From Yoonia ponticola (GTDB taxonomy: Bacteria > Pseudomonadota > Alphaproteobacteria > Rhodobacterales > Rhodobacteraceae): a stretch of DNA of 64,000 nt. The position numbers and the translations under genes are program-made. The DNA lies in assembly GCF_014199395.1 (NCBI RefSeq), contig NZ_JACIJM010000005.1, positions 62,001 through 126,000 of the forward strand, in the 5' to 3' direction. Below the pieces are notes generated by a model, which was not told where the DNA came from, ran no database searches, and saw only the letters and a list, made by a program, of their open reading frames with translations. Position 1 is the first letter of the stretch; each line of letters opens with the position of its first letter. Shown in pieces: positions 37,584 through 44,615 of the stretch.

Positions 37584-37615
37584 AAAGGCCGTAGCATTTG
37601 CTGCGGCCTTTTTGT
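37584..37615 (+). terminator. Rho-independent terminator of rpsD
   Basis: AAAGGCCGTAGC pairs with GCTGCGGCCTTT (one G-U pair) and is followed by TTTTTGTTTT. It begins 23 bp after the rpsD stop. Confidence 0.9.
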
Positions 37616-37625
37616 TTTGGCGCGT

Positions 37626-38246
37626 CTAGCGGTCAGTCGCACCTTTGCCCGCGATGATCTTGTCACGAAACTTGGCGATCCGGTTGATGCGCGTGGTCGA
37701 TTGCTTTGCGCCGTTCAGATTGAACAAATAGCTTTTCTGTCGACCGGGCGTCAGCGCATGGAAGGCTTCGGCCAGTTCAGGATCGCTATCCAGCGCCTCG
37801 GACAGTTCTTCTGGCATATCCGGCTGGTTGGTGGGGGCGGGGGCCTTGATGCCGCGCTCTGCGTAGCCCATCGCCTCTGTGAGGTAGGTTTTGATGATCG
37901 TGGACCGCTCTGCGACCTGCGCGTGCGAGGTAAAGCGGATCATACCCGCCGTCGCCGTATTTGGTCCTTGCCTTTCAAGGACGCCATCGGGGTCTGTCAT
38001 CAGCCCCGCGTTAAAAAATGTCAGCCTGAAATCATCACGGAACGCGCCGATAATCGCGATGTTGCGGCGAGCATGAACGTAGCAGGGGTGGCCCCATTTG
38101 ACGGTCTCATTGCAGCCAGTCGCGTTCAGGATGTCACGCAACGCGAGCAGTCCCGCCTGCCACATCATCACCGAACAGTCAGGCGTGTCAAAACGCGCAC
38201 AGCGATCACAGCCCTTGGCAAAGAAATCTTCGATATCAGTGATCAT
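37626..38246 (-). CDS. YdeI/OmpD-associated DUF1801-type protein
   Basis: Cytoplasmic protein of 206 residues from the ATG at 38246 (AGGA 7 bp upstream). The middle part (ETVKWGHPCYVHARRNIAII, then FRLTFFNAGL) is the DUF1801 fold, and the C-terminal part (MPEELSEALDSDPELAEAF then RINRIAKFRDKI) is the YdeI/OmpD-associated domain. No biochemical role is established. It is the last gene before the attachment site of the integrative element and converges with rpsD. Confidence 0.85.
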   Translation of the reverse strand: MITDIEDFFAKGCDRCARFDTPDCSVMMWQAGLLALRDILNATGCNETVKWGHPCYVHARRNIAIIGAFRDDFRLTFFNAGLMTDPDGVLERQGPNTATAGMIRFTSHAQVAERSTIIKTYLTEAMGYAERGIKAPAPTNQPDMPEELSEALDSDPELAEAFHALTPGRQKSYLFNLNGAKQSTTRINRIAKFRDKIIAGKGATDR

Positions 38247-38314
38247 AAACCATCCTACCAAAACCATGTTGGGGCAGGGTAGCACTGTCACGATAAAATG
38301 CGAGAAAGAAGGTT

Positions 38315-38331
38315 TGGTGGAGCCTAGCGGG
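38315..38331 (+). repeat. Left attachment site (17-bp direct repeat)
   Basis: TGGTGGAGCCTAGCGGG, identical to the 3' end of tRNA-Ala at 43251-43267. It lies 88 bp before the integrase start. Confidence 0.88.
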
Positions 38332-38394
38332 GGCTACACGTTTGAGGGTGATGCGCCTTTCTGTATTGCGTTTCAGTGCGTTAGGTATCACAGA

Positions 38395-38418
38395 TTGGTC
38401 AATGAAGTTGGTCAATGA
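38395..38418 (+). repeat. Two TTGGTCAATGA repeats inside the left end (candidate arm sites)
   Basis: TTGGTCAATGA occurs at 38395-38405 and 38408-38418, a 13-bp period, ending exactly at the integrase GTG. Three related copies are inside the right end (43179-43211). Paired short repeats flanking the core in both ends are typical of integrase or excisionase arm sites. Confidence 0.6.
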
Positions 38419-39831
38419 GTGTCCAAAATGGCGGTGAAGTCCAATCGTAGTGAGCGACTCTTACAGTTAAAAGGTAACGTGTTTTGGTATCGACAGGGGG
38501 TGCCTAAAGCAGTCCACAAGTTGATCGGTGGCCCGAAGTTTTTGACGATCAATCTGCTTACATCAGACGTTGCTAGAGCCAAGTCCAAGAGAGATGAGAT
38601 CGAAGCTGTGACAAGGGTTCAGTTCCGTGACATCGAAGCTGGTCGTAGGGTTGAGTTGGAGTTGCTGGGTCAACCTTTAGGCAAGCAGCGGGACAGGCTT
38701 TCTCCGACTGAGCGTGGAGTGGTTACACGGGAAGCTTGGATAGATGCTAAGGATAACGGTGATGAAGAAGAGCTGTCCCTAATCATTGATGCTGCGGAGG
38801 CTGAAGCGTCTTCGTTAAGGCCAGCACGTCGCAAAGCCTTTGAGGATGCGATGTTAGGTCGTGTGAGAGCTGACTATCACGTTGATGCATACCTCAGTAC
38901 AGCGGGGCTGACATCTAAGACTGCGAGTGAACGACAGGGGTTGATCCGTATGTTCGCTGACTGGTGTGAGCGCAGTAAGCAGTCACTTGCTGATGTGGAT
39001 CGGCGCTTGGCTGGACGTTACATGAACGCTGTTCTTGATGATCTGCATCCTGCGACGCAACGGAAGCGTCTCACTGCGTTGCGGCAGTATTGGATTTACC
39101 TCGCAAGGCGTGGACACGTTAGCTTGCCTGTGGGGGAAGCCATGACGTCAGGCTGGCCATGGAATGACCAAAGAGTTGTAAAGCGAGCAACCCGCGTTGA
39201 GCGAGGCGCAAAGCCGCAACGCGAGCGGTCGTTCACTGACGCTGAGATCGGAAAACTGCTGAACACCACCTTCCCCCTCGCTTCAGATTGGGAAGACCTG
39301 ATGAAGGATGCGCTACTGGTGTCTTTGTATTCGGGAATGCGGCAGGGTGAAATCATGACCTTGTGGGTCGAAGAAGTCGTGTTTTCAGATGGTAAGATGC
39401 TCTTTGATATTCAGCAGGGGAAAACGGAAGCCGCTGCAAGGAAGGTCCCCGTTCATAGTGAACTGGTCGACATCATCAAGCGTCGTACCCTCGGGAAGGG
39501 GCCTCAGTCGTTGGTGTTTCATGAATTGACAGGTTCACAGAACCCGCCTGACAAGTACGGGAAACGTTTCAAGCGTTGGCGGGAAGCCGTGGGGGTGAGT
39601 GATATGCAAGCTAACACTCGGCGCTCTCTTGTGAACTTTCACTCTGCGCGGCGCTGGTTCACAACGAAGGCGCGTCACGCTGGTGTAAGCAAAGAAACGA
39701 TTGGCGATGTGGTAGGACATAAACCAGACAAGCGAGACATCACGTTTGGAGTTTACACGCAGGGAGCGTCAGTCGAACAGCTTGTGGCCTGTGTGGAAGC
39801 TGTGCGGCTAACGACGACATCAAAGAGCTGA
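38419..39831 (+). CDS. int: Tyrosine integrase of the tRNA-Ala element
   Basis: Site-specific recombinase of 470 residues. The catalytic residues are all visible: R308 (SGMRQGE), H408 and R411 (HSARRWF), H434 (VVGHK) and Y446 (FGVYTQG). Residues 1-60 (YRQGVPKAVHKLIGGPKFLT) look like the N-terminal arm-binding or DUF6538-type segment, and a SAM-like core-binding domain lies near residues 150-230. It should integrate the element into tRNA-Ala. The start is the GTG at 38419, which abuts the second TTGGTCAATGA repeat; an in-frame ATG at 38428 is an alternative. The repeat position suggests that the integrase represses its own expression. Confidence 0.95.
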   Translation: MSKMAVKSNRSERLLQLKGNVFWYRQGVPKAVHKLIGGPKFLTINLLTSDVARAKSKRDEIEAVTRVQFRDIEAGRRVELELLGQPLGKQRDRLSPTERGVVTREAWIDAKDNGDEEELSLIIDAAEAEASSLRPARRKAFEDAMLGRVRADYHVDAYLSTAGLTSKTASERQGLIRMFADWCERSKQSLADVDRRLAGRYMNAVLDDLHPATQRKRLTALRQYWIYLARRGHVSLPVGEAMTSGWPWNDQRVVKRATRVERGAKPQRERSFTDAEIGKLLNTTFPLASDWEDLMKDALLVSLYSGMRQGEIMTLWVEEVVFSDGKMLFDIQQGKTEAAARKVPVHSELVDIIKRRTLGKGPQSLVFHELTGSQNPPDKYGKRFKRWREAVGVSDMQANTRRSLVNFHSARRWFTTKARHAGVSKETIGDVVGHKPDKRDITFGVYTQGASVEQLVACVEAVRLTTTSKS

Positions 39832-39899
39832 TATGGTTGTGGGGAGTGGTCGTCTAAATGATTTTGACTAACAGGTAAGGTGCCAGTTACCGTTCTGTG

Positions 39900-39966
39900 A
39901 AGGCAGTGCTGAGGGGGCGTTTGTTTACCCCCTCCATATAGAGATAACTCCACACAGGACTGCCTT
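39900..39966 (+). promoter_or_regulatory. Nested inverted repeats in the leader of the ParB-like gene
   Basis: AAGGCAGT (39900-39907) is complementary to ACTGCCTT (39959-39966), which touches the ATG at 39967. Inside lies a second hairpin, GAGGGGG (39911-39917) with CCCCCTC (39928-39934). The likely ribosome site AGGA (39956-39959) abuts the outer stem, so pairing could limit translation. Confidence 0.45.
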
Positions 39967-40776
39967 ATGACAACTCAGACAACCCTTGCGGCAGGGAAGA
40001 TTTGCCGCGACCAAAACCTGTCGTTCCGTCACGCTGGATTGCGGCTTGATCGTGACCACATCAGAACGCTAGCCGCTGTATTAAAGCGAGGACGCGAGCT
40101 TGATCCCATCACAGCTTGGCGGGAACAGACTGACGAAGGTGTGCTCACTGGGCGCACTGTTTTGCTAGACGGTGCTCACCGTATGGCAGCATACGCTAGC
40201 CTAAAGACACAGCGTGAAATCCCCATCACGATCTTTGAGGGAACGAAGAAAGAGGCTTGGAAGTTAGCTGGCTTGCAAGGATCAAAGGCGTCACTACCGC
40301 TTTCGGTTGCGGAGCGAACCAACATGGCTTGGCGAATGGTTTTGGAGTTTGGTTATCAAATGTCGAAAGCTGAGATCACCCAATCATCGGGTGTGTCGGA
40401 CAAAACCGTCGCAATCATGCGCAAACGGCGCAAGGTGTTCGCTGCCAACAACGATGCTTCCAGCGATGACGCAGCCAAACAACCGACAGGCATATGGTGG
40501 CAAGATCGAAGAGAAGAAATGGGTAACTTTGATCCGATGTCTGATGAGCAGCGGGAGGTCAAGGCCACTGCAATCAGCAAAGAGTTACGGCGGGTTGTCG
40601 GTATGACGCCTCGGCAGGATTGGGAGTTGTTTGCCCTGTCCATCGGTTACGCTTTCCCTACACACATTGCCTCGCTTGCACAGTGGCACCTAGGCGCTGA
40701 TTGGTTAGAGGAACAAGAAGAGGCTGTCGCTGACTGGACGGGTGCCATGGGGGACGAAGAGAACACTGACTTCTAG
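39967..40776 (+). CDS. ParB-like (ParB/sulfiredoxin fold) protein of the integrative element
   Basis: Protein of 269 residues. Residues about 20-95 match the ParB N-terminal fold, with VLLDGAHRMAAYASL as the GEHRxxA-like nucleotide-binding motif. A helix-turn-helix follows (TQSSGVSDKTVAIMRKRRKVF, residues about 138-158). There is no ParA next to it, so it is more likely a regulator or modified ParB-type DNA-binding protein than a partition system. It is the second gene in the island and its leader has nested hairpins. Confidence 0.75.
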   Translation: MTTQTTLAAGKICRDQNLSFRHAGLRLDRDHIRTLAAVLKRGRELDPITAWREQTDEGVLTGRTVLLDGAHRMAAYASLKTQREIPITIFEGTKKEAWKLAGLQGSKASLPLSVAERTNMAWRMVLEFGYQMSKAEITQSSGVSDKTVAIMRKRRKVFAANNDASSDDAAKQPTGIWWQDRREEMGNFDPMSDEQREVKATAISKELRRVVGMTPRQDWELFALSIGYAFPTHIASLAQWHLGADWLEEQEEAVADWTGAMGDEENTDF

Positions 40777-41158
40777 CTGAATGTAGCGCTGGCCTATGAC
40801 ATCATTAAGGTGTGTATTTACATAGGCCAGTTGCATCTCATGTTTTTTCGGCAGCAAAATTCTGTTGGGTCAATCTAACATGTAGCGCCGCAACTTACCC
40901 CCCCTCCACGCCCCCAACGAGGCTCATAGGGCGCATCTCAATGAATTTGGCGTAAGGACTGGCCGCTGAGATGTTGTGCCGCTCACAGTCTTGTCTGAAC
41001 GCCCTGTGGCTGCTGGTCTTACCTTGTGTTGTCTCACAGGCCTTGGTCATGTGAGGCAGTGTCATTCGGGCGTGACTGAGTCTCATAAGAATGGGTATTG
41101 ACCTTTTGAGGCACTTGTCTCACTACATGTCTCATATGAATGTGGAGCAACGATCATC
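40777..41158. other. 382-bp region without a confident gene
   Basis: Between the ParB-like and serine recombinase genes. A 63-codon minus-strand reading frame (40895-41086) has no ribosome site and no recognised family. The right part holds the direct repeats described separately. An 8-base C run in TTACCCCCCCTCC (about 40895-40907) echoes the CCCCCTCC at 39928-39935. Confidence 0.5.
41080..41142 (+). repeat. Direct repeat GTCTCATAWGAATG before the serine recombinase (candidate res or operator site)
   Basis: AGTCTCATAAGAATG at 41079-41093 and GTCTCATATGAATG at 41129-41142 match at 13 of 14 bases and are 50 bp apart; a partial copy GTCTCACTACATG lies just before the second. They end 17 bp before the recombinase start and could be binding sites for it. 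Confidence 0.4.
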
Positions 41159-41722
41159 ATGATCATCGGATACGCACGTACTTCTACTCTCGACCAGACA
41201 GCAGGACTTGATGCCCAGCACCGTGACCTCACCACAGCAGGGTGTGACCGCATCTTCTCTGAACAGGTGTCATCAGTAGACAAGGACAGCCGGACAAAGC
41301 TGGCTGATGCCTTGGACTTCATTCGTGAAGGGGACACGCTGGTCGTGACCAAGCTGGATCGTCTGGCTCGGTCTGTTGCGCACTTGCTGGACATCCAGAA
41401 CACCATCATCGCCAAGGGCGCACATCTTCGCATCCTCGGCCTTGGCGTGGACACAGCAACACCCACTGGGAAGCTGATGCTGACGATGCTGGGTGGCATT
41501 GCTGAGTTTGAACGCGAGATCATGCTGGAACGGCAACGTGAGGGCATCGCGAAGGCCAAGGCCGCTGGCAAGTACAAGGGACGTCAGCCAACTGCAAAGG
41601 CCAAGACAGACGAGGTACTTAAGATGAAGCAAGCAGGTGCAGGTGCGACCGAAATCGCCAAGGCGCTGGGCATCGGACGAGCCAGTGTCTACCGGATCAT
41701 CGCTGATGTTGATGTCGCTTGA
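41159..41722 (+). CDS. Serine recombinase (resolvase/invertase family)
   Basis: Small serine recombinase of 187 residues, the typical size. Catalytic serine S9 lies in GYARTSTLDQ; other conserved parts are LVVTKLDRLARSV, GLGVDTATPTGKLML and EFEREIMLERQREGI, and a C-terminal helix-turn-helix (ATEIAKALGIGRASVYRII). It may resolve dimers, invert DNA or regulate the element. GGAG lies 11 bp before the ATG. It sits in the middle of the tRNA-Ala element, next to a pair of direct repeats. Confidence 0.95.
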   Translation: MIIGYARTSTLDQTAGLDAQHRDLTTAGCDRIFSEQVSSVDKDSRTKLADALDFIREGDTLVVTKLDRLARSVAHLLDIQNTIIAKGAHLRILGLGVDTATPTGKLMLTMLGGIAEFEREIMLERQREGIAKAKAAGKYKGRQPTAKAKTDEVLKMKQAGAGATEIAKALGIGRASVYRIIADVDVA

Positions 41723-41791
41723 GGGCATCGGGGGGATTTTGTTTTTTAAATCTCTTTAAACAAATGTTGAGGTCTGGCGCATCGAAGGCCT

Positions 41792-42574
41792 TCAAAAGAG
41801 GGAGGCCTGCTCGCTGGGCTTTAGTTGGATTAGGCCGTTGATTAACCACGTTTCGGGGTACATGGAGTGAGTTCCCATGGCGAAATACAAACCGCGTTTG
41901 GGAAGCACCTCACCGAATTGAATTGCCATTCTTTCCAGAGCACTCTGCTCGCCGTATTCGTTCGACCATTTGAAGTAGGTGGCTTCGGTCTCCCAGTCCT
42001 GACAAGTACCCTTCCGATCTCCATCATCCGTTCGATACACGTACCTGAATTCGTAAGGACATGCTTTCGCAGGTACTATCGGCTTTGGAATGAACATGTC
42101 TTCTTGGTTATGCAAAGCATCAATTTTGGCCTGCTGCATTGCAAGCTTCTCCGGAGGCTTGGGAACGATCTTGAAGTCCAAAATTTCAGGCTGCAGCAGC
42201 GCTAGAGATCGACCGGCTTCGAGTTCTGCATCGAGGCTGGTTACAATGTGGCGATCTAGCAACGGGCGACGTTCGGAAGTTTTAACGTGCCCATGTATTG
42301 AAAGTGTTTGACTGTTTACATGCCTACTTTCACCGCGTGAGTCGTTGCGCGGCAGACGCCAATCAAACCTAACTTTGTCCCATCGCTTGAACCGCTTACC
42401 GTCCTCTAGAACGCGAAAGGAAACGGGGTAGAGGCGCAACCAGTTACCATACAGATCGACCCCTGCGCAGCAAACGGTCTCCCCATTCTTTATGCCTATG
42501 ACGGGAGCAGCTTTAATGAGAACTATGGCTTCAGTGGTACCTGAGCTAAGTGTTGGTGCACTCTGCAATTCCAT
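41792..42574 (-). CDS. Unknown protein of 260 residues, partner of the DUF488 gene
   Basis: No family recognised. It has no signal peptide or transmembrane helix, several Trp/Tyr-rich stretches (GVDLYGNWLRLYPVSFR near residue 40, FKRWDKVRFDWRLPR near 65, and a C-terminal MYPETWLINGLIQL). The first element looks conserved in style, like a nucleic-acid or ligand-binding beta domain, but that is a guess. The start is the ATG at 42574, six bases after AGGTG; a GTG at 42583 is possible. The gene overlaps the end of the DUF488 gene by 29 bp, implying coupled translation. Confidence 0.7.
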   Translation of the reverse strand: MELQSAPTLSSGTTEAIVLIKAAPVIGIKNGETVCCAGVDLYGNWLRLYPVSFRVLEDGKRFKRWDKVRFDWRLPRNDSRGESRHVNSQTLSIHGHVKTSERRPLLDRHIVTSLDAELEAGRSLALLQPEILDFKIVPKPPEKLAMQQAKIDALHNQEDMFIPKPIVPAKACPYEFRYVYRTDDGDRKGTCQDWETEATYFKWSNEYGEQSALERMAIQFGEVLPKRGLYFAMGTHSMYPETWLINGLIQLKPSEQASLF

Positions 42575-43034
42575 GACGGACACCTATATGCGACAATTCA
42601 ATGTCAACTCGTTGAGAAAGGGCGTCCGCAACTATGGACCGATGACAGTCGCTATGGCAACGCTCAAAACACAGCAAACAAGCGCCACCTGCTCTTACCG
42701 TGGGAAGAAGTGCCTCCAAGGCGTCTTGCGTACTTGATAGCTTCATGTGCTCTCCGAAGATGCGCCGAAAACCCTTCATGTCTCCAGCCCTCGCAGCTTG
42801 TCTCCCCGGCTTAGGATCGCCCAGAGCTCTCACATGTGTGTACGAAATCCCAGCATCCTCCAGCGCAAGGCCAAGAGCGGTCTTTGAGAAACCCTTCTTG
42901 CGTGAAAGGGGGAGTTCTCGAACGTCGATCAATGATTTTATTCCGGCGTCGCGTAGCGTTTCAATGAAATCCTGAATGTTGGCGCCTTCGTATCCGATTG
43001 TTGCCAGCGTCACCTTCGGCGAGTTGTCGTACAT
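42546..43034 (-). CDS. DUF488-family protein
   Basis: Protein of 162 residues with the DUF488 hallmarks: ATIGYEGANIQDFIETL at the start, SLIDVRELPLSRKKGFSK, YTHVRALGDPKPGR and the Cys motif LLCFERCHSDCHRSIVADAL near the C-terminus. The biochemical function is not established; members are common in genomic islands and next to uncharacterised partner genes. AGGA lies eight bases before the ATG. It is first in a two-gene minus-strand operon, 217 bp from the tRNA end of the element, and is the most likely cargo. Confidence 0.88.
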   Translation of the reverse strand: MYDNSPKVTLATIGYEGANIQDFIETLRDAGIKSLIDVRELPLSRKKGFSKTALGLALEDAGISYTHVRALGDPKPGRQAARAGDMKGFRRIFGEHMKLSSTQDALEALLPTVRAGGACLLCFERCHSDCHRSIVADALSQRVDIELSHIGVRHGIAECTNT

Positions 43035-43178
43035 TATCTGCTTCCTGTCGTTTTGTGGCGCTACACCATCTTCATGCAGAGCTTAGACTAGCTAGGGTAT
43101 AGTTTGCGAACCAAGTTTCCTGTCATGGGCGAGATCAGGCGCAGTAGTAGTGTGGGTACATCAACGGGTCGATAAGCA

Positions 43179-43211
43179 TGGTCAATGAATGTGGTCAATG
43201 CTGGTCAATGA
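43179..43211 (+). repeat. Three TGGTCAATG repeats inside the right end (candidate arm sites)
   Basis: TGGTCAATGA at 43179-43188, TGGTCAATGC at 43192-43201 and TGGTCAATGA at 43202-43211, with spacings of 13 and 10 bp. The same motif is present twice inside the left end. They end 40 bp before the right attachment repeat. Confidence 0.6.
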
Positions 43212-43250
43212 TTTGCTGTAAGCCATTGATTTATATGGGGTTGGTGGTGA

Positions 43251-43267
43251 TGGTGGAGCCTAGCGGG
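43251..43267 (+). repeat. Right attachment site (17-bp direct repeat, 3' end of tRNA-Ala)
   Basis: TGGTGGAGCCTAGCGGG, the complement of the tRNA-Ala acceptor 3' strand with its CCA end, identical to 38315-38331. Confidence 0.88.
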
Positions 43268-43326
43268 ATCGAACCGCTGACCTCCTGCATGCCATGCAGG
43301 CGCTCTCCCAGCTGAGCTAAGGCCCC
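43251..43326 (-). tRNA. tRNA-Ala, anticodon GGC
   Basis: 76-nt gene on the minus strand with encoded CCA. The acceptor stem GGGGCCT pairs with AGGCTCC (one G-U pair); the D arm AGCTCAGCTGGGAGAGC, the anticodon stem CCTGC/GCAGG with loop ATGGCAT giving anticodon GGC, and the T arm with GTTCGATCC are all present. The gene is intact because the element inserted at its 3' end and restored the sequence. Confidence 0.97.
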
Positions 43327-43444
43327 ATCACATGCGGATATTGCCGCAAGGGTGCAACGTATGTTGCGTGCTGCTGTCTATGCAGCGTGGCGGGCGAGAT
43401 CAAGATCAAAAATCCCGCCCATCACGAAAATCTTTTAACGCGGA

Positions 43445-43783
43445 CTAGTCGTCGTTGTCGTTGGTCGCAACGTCGGCCAATTCTTCCAATGACACAGTGT
43501 CATCGTCGTCATCTTCCAACACGTCGTCGCCGAGATCGACGTCATCGTCGTCATCCTCGTCGTCGTCATCAAGCACCAGATCGTCTTCTTGATCCTCGTC
43601 CTTGGTTTTCATCTTTTTGGTCTGCGCATCTTCGGCATCAGCAACCATTGTCCGTGTCTTGCCGGTTTCAACAGGCACTTCTTTGCCTGTGTACGGGCTG
43701 ATCACCGGGCTGGCGTTCAAATCGTAGAAGCGTTTGCCGGTTTCGGGGCAGAGGCGCTTTGTGCCCCACTCTTCCTTAGGCAT
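43445..43783 (-). CDS. FYDLN-acid domain protein (TIGR02300 family)
   Basis: Small protein of 112 residues. The N-terminus carries the family motif GTKRLCPETGKRFYDLN, and after a short linker the C-terminal half is a very acidic tail (several runs of D and E). Found across alphaproteobacteria; function unknown. The ATG at 43783 is followed directly by the conserved motif. It lies on the minus strand just upstream of tRNA-Ala. Confidence 0.93.
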   Translation of the reverse strand: MPKEEWGTKRLCPETGKRFYDLNASPVISPYTGKEVPVETGKTRTMVADAEDAQTKKMKTKDEDQEDDLVLDDDDEDDDDDVDLGDDVLEDDDDDTVSLEELADVATNDNDD

Positions 43784-43894
43784 AGGCTATTCCTTATAAA
43801 TCTGGTCGTGCTCTTGCAGCGGATCGCTGCCAACTGCCATAAGCGAACAGGAGTGTCAAAGCCTTTGGCATATGTCAGCAACGGAACCACCGAT

Positions 43895-44584
43895 ATGGGC
43901 CACCATACTCTGCATGGCAACCCCCCGATTGAGGTGGCTTTGCGGCGCTCTGCAACCGCAAAACGGCTGTCTTTGCGGGTCTCGCGGCTGGATGGGCGCG
44001 TGACACTGACGATTCCCAAGCGGGCGCGGGTGAAAGAAGGCGTCGCATTTCTTGAAGACCGCGAATCATGGCTGCGCGGGCATCTGTCCCAGATCCGCGA
44101 TTTACACGTGGTTCAGGCAGGCGGCACCGTGCCTTTTGCGGGGCGGGCGCTGCCTGTGATTGTGGGGCAGGGTAGGCGGGCGAGCTTGACCGACGACGCT
44201 TTATTCGTACCCGATGCGGCGACGGCAGGGCAAAAGGCCCAAGCGGTGCTGAAAACCAAAGCCCGCGACGCATTGGCCGAAGCCTCTGATCGCTATGCCG
44301 CACAAATCGGCAAGACGTATGCGCGACTGTCCTTGCGCGATACGCGGTCGCGGTGGGGGTCGTGTTCGTCGAAGGGGACGCTGATGTATTCGTGGCGGCT
44401 GATTATGGCCCCACCTGCGGTGCTGGACTACGTTGCGGCCCACGAGGTCGCGCATTTGGCACAAATGAACCATTCGCCCGCGTTCTGGGCCGTGGTTGAG
44501 CGGATTTATGGCGATTACGCGCCGCCCCGCAATTGGTTGCGTGAAAACGGGGATCAATTGCACCGCGTGCAGTTCGGCGATTGA
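43895..44584 (+). CDS. YgjP-like zinc metallopeptidase (M48/WLM type)
   Basis: Protein of 229 residues with the zinc motif HEVAHLAQMNHSPAFW (H183, E184, H187 and third ligand H193), preceded by RWGSCSSKGTLMYSWRL, the signature of the YgjP family. No signal peptide, so it is cytoplasmic. The physiological substrate is unknown. I chose the ATG at 43895; a GTG at 43853 is another candidate, since the ribosome site is weak. It ends 11 bp before the palindromic operator of the GntR gene, so the promoter of that gene must lie in its 3' end. Confidence 0.88.
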   Translation: MGHHTLHGNPPIEVALRRSATAKRLSLRVSRLDGRVTLTIPKRARVKEGVAFLEDRESWLRGHLSQIRDLHVVQAGGTVPFAGRALPVIVGQGRRASLTDDALFVPDAATAGQKAQAVLKTKARDALAEASDRYAAQIGKTYARLSLRDTRSRWGSCSSKGTLMYSWRLIMAPPAVLDYVAAHEVAHLAQMNHSPAFWAVVERIYGDYAPPRNWLRENGDQLHRVQFGD

Positions 44585-44595
44585 CGCTGCTTTCG

Positions 44596-44609
44596 TTTGT
44601 GATCACAAA
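44596..44609 (+). promoter_or_regulatory. Palindromic operator TTTGTGATCACAAA before the GntR gene
   Basis: A perfect 14-bp palindrome ends six bases before the ATG at 44616, too close for a usual ribosome site. The same core, TGTGATCACA, is found in pairs before sucC (56773, 56794) and sdhC (61005, 61026). It is probably the autoregulatory site of the GntR regulator. Confidence 0.7.
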
Positions 44610-44615
44610 TAGCCC

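Larger units (their letters stand above)
38315..43267. mobile_element. Integrative element (4.9 kb) in tRNA-Ala(GGC)
   Basis: Bounded by 17-bp direct repeats TGGTGGAGCCTAGCGGG at 38315-38331 and 43251-43267. The right copy is the 3' end (CCA side) of an intact tRNA-Ala on the minus strand; the left copy is the displaced genomic fragment. It carries a tyrosine integrase at the left end, a ParB-like gene, a serine recombinase, and two minus-strand genes (an unknown 260-residue protein and a DUF488 protein). No replication, packaging or conjugation genes are visible, so it is a small integrative island, perhaps a satellite or a decayed element. Confidence 0.9.

Noticed and set aside
36815-37666. 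Long minus-strand reading frame of 283 codons over rpsD
   Set aside because: It is the antisense of the strongly conserved S4 gene and has no recognisable protein features.
40895-41086. Minus-strand frame of 63 codons in the gap of the tRNA-Ala element
   Set aside because: No ribosome site and no recognised family; the evidence is too weak to call a gene, although a small excisionase cannot be ruled out.
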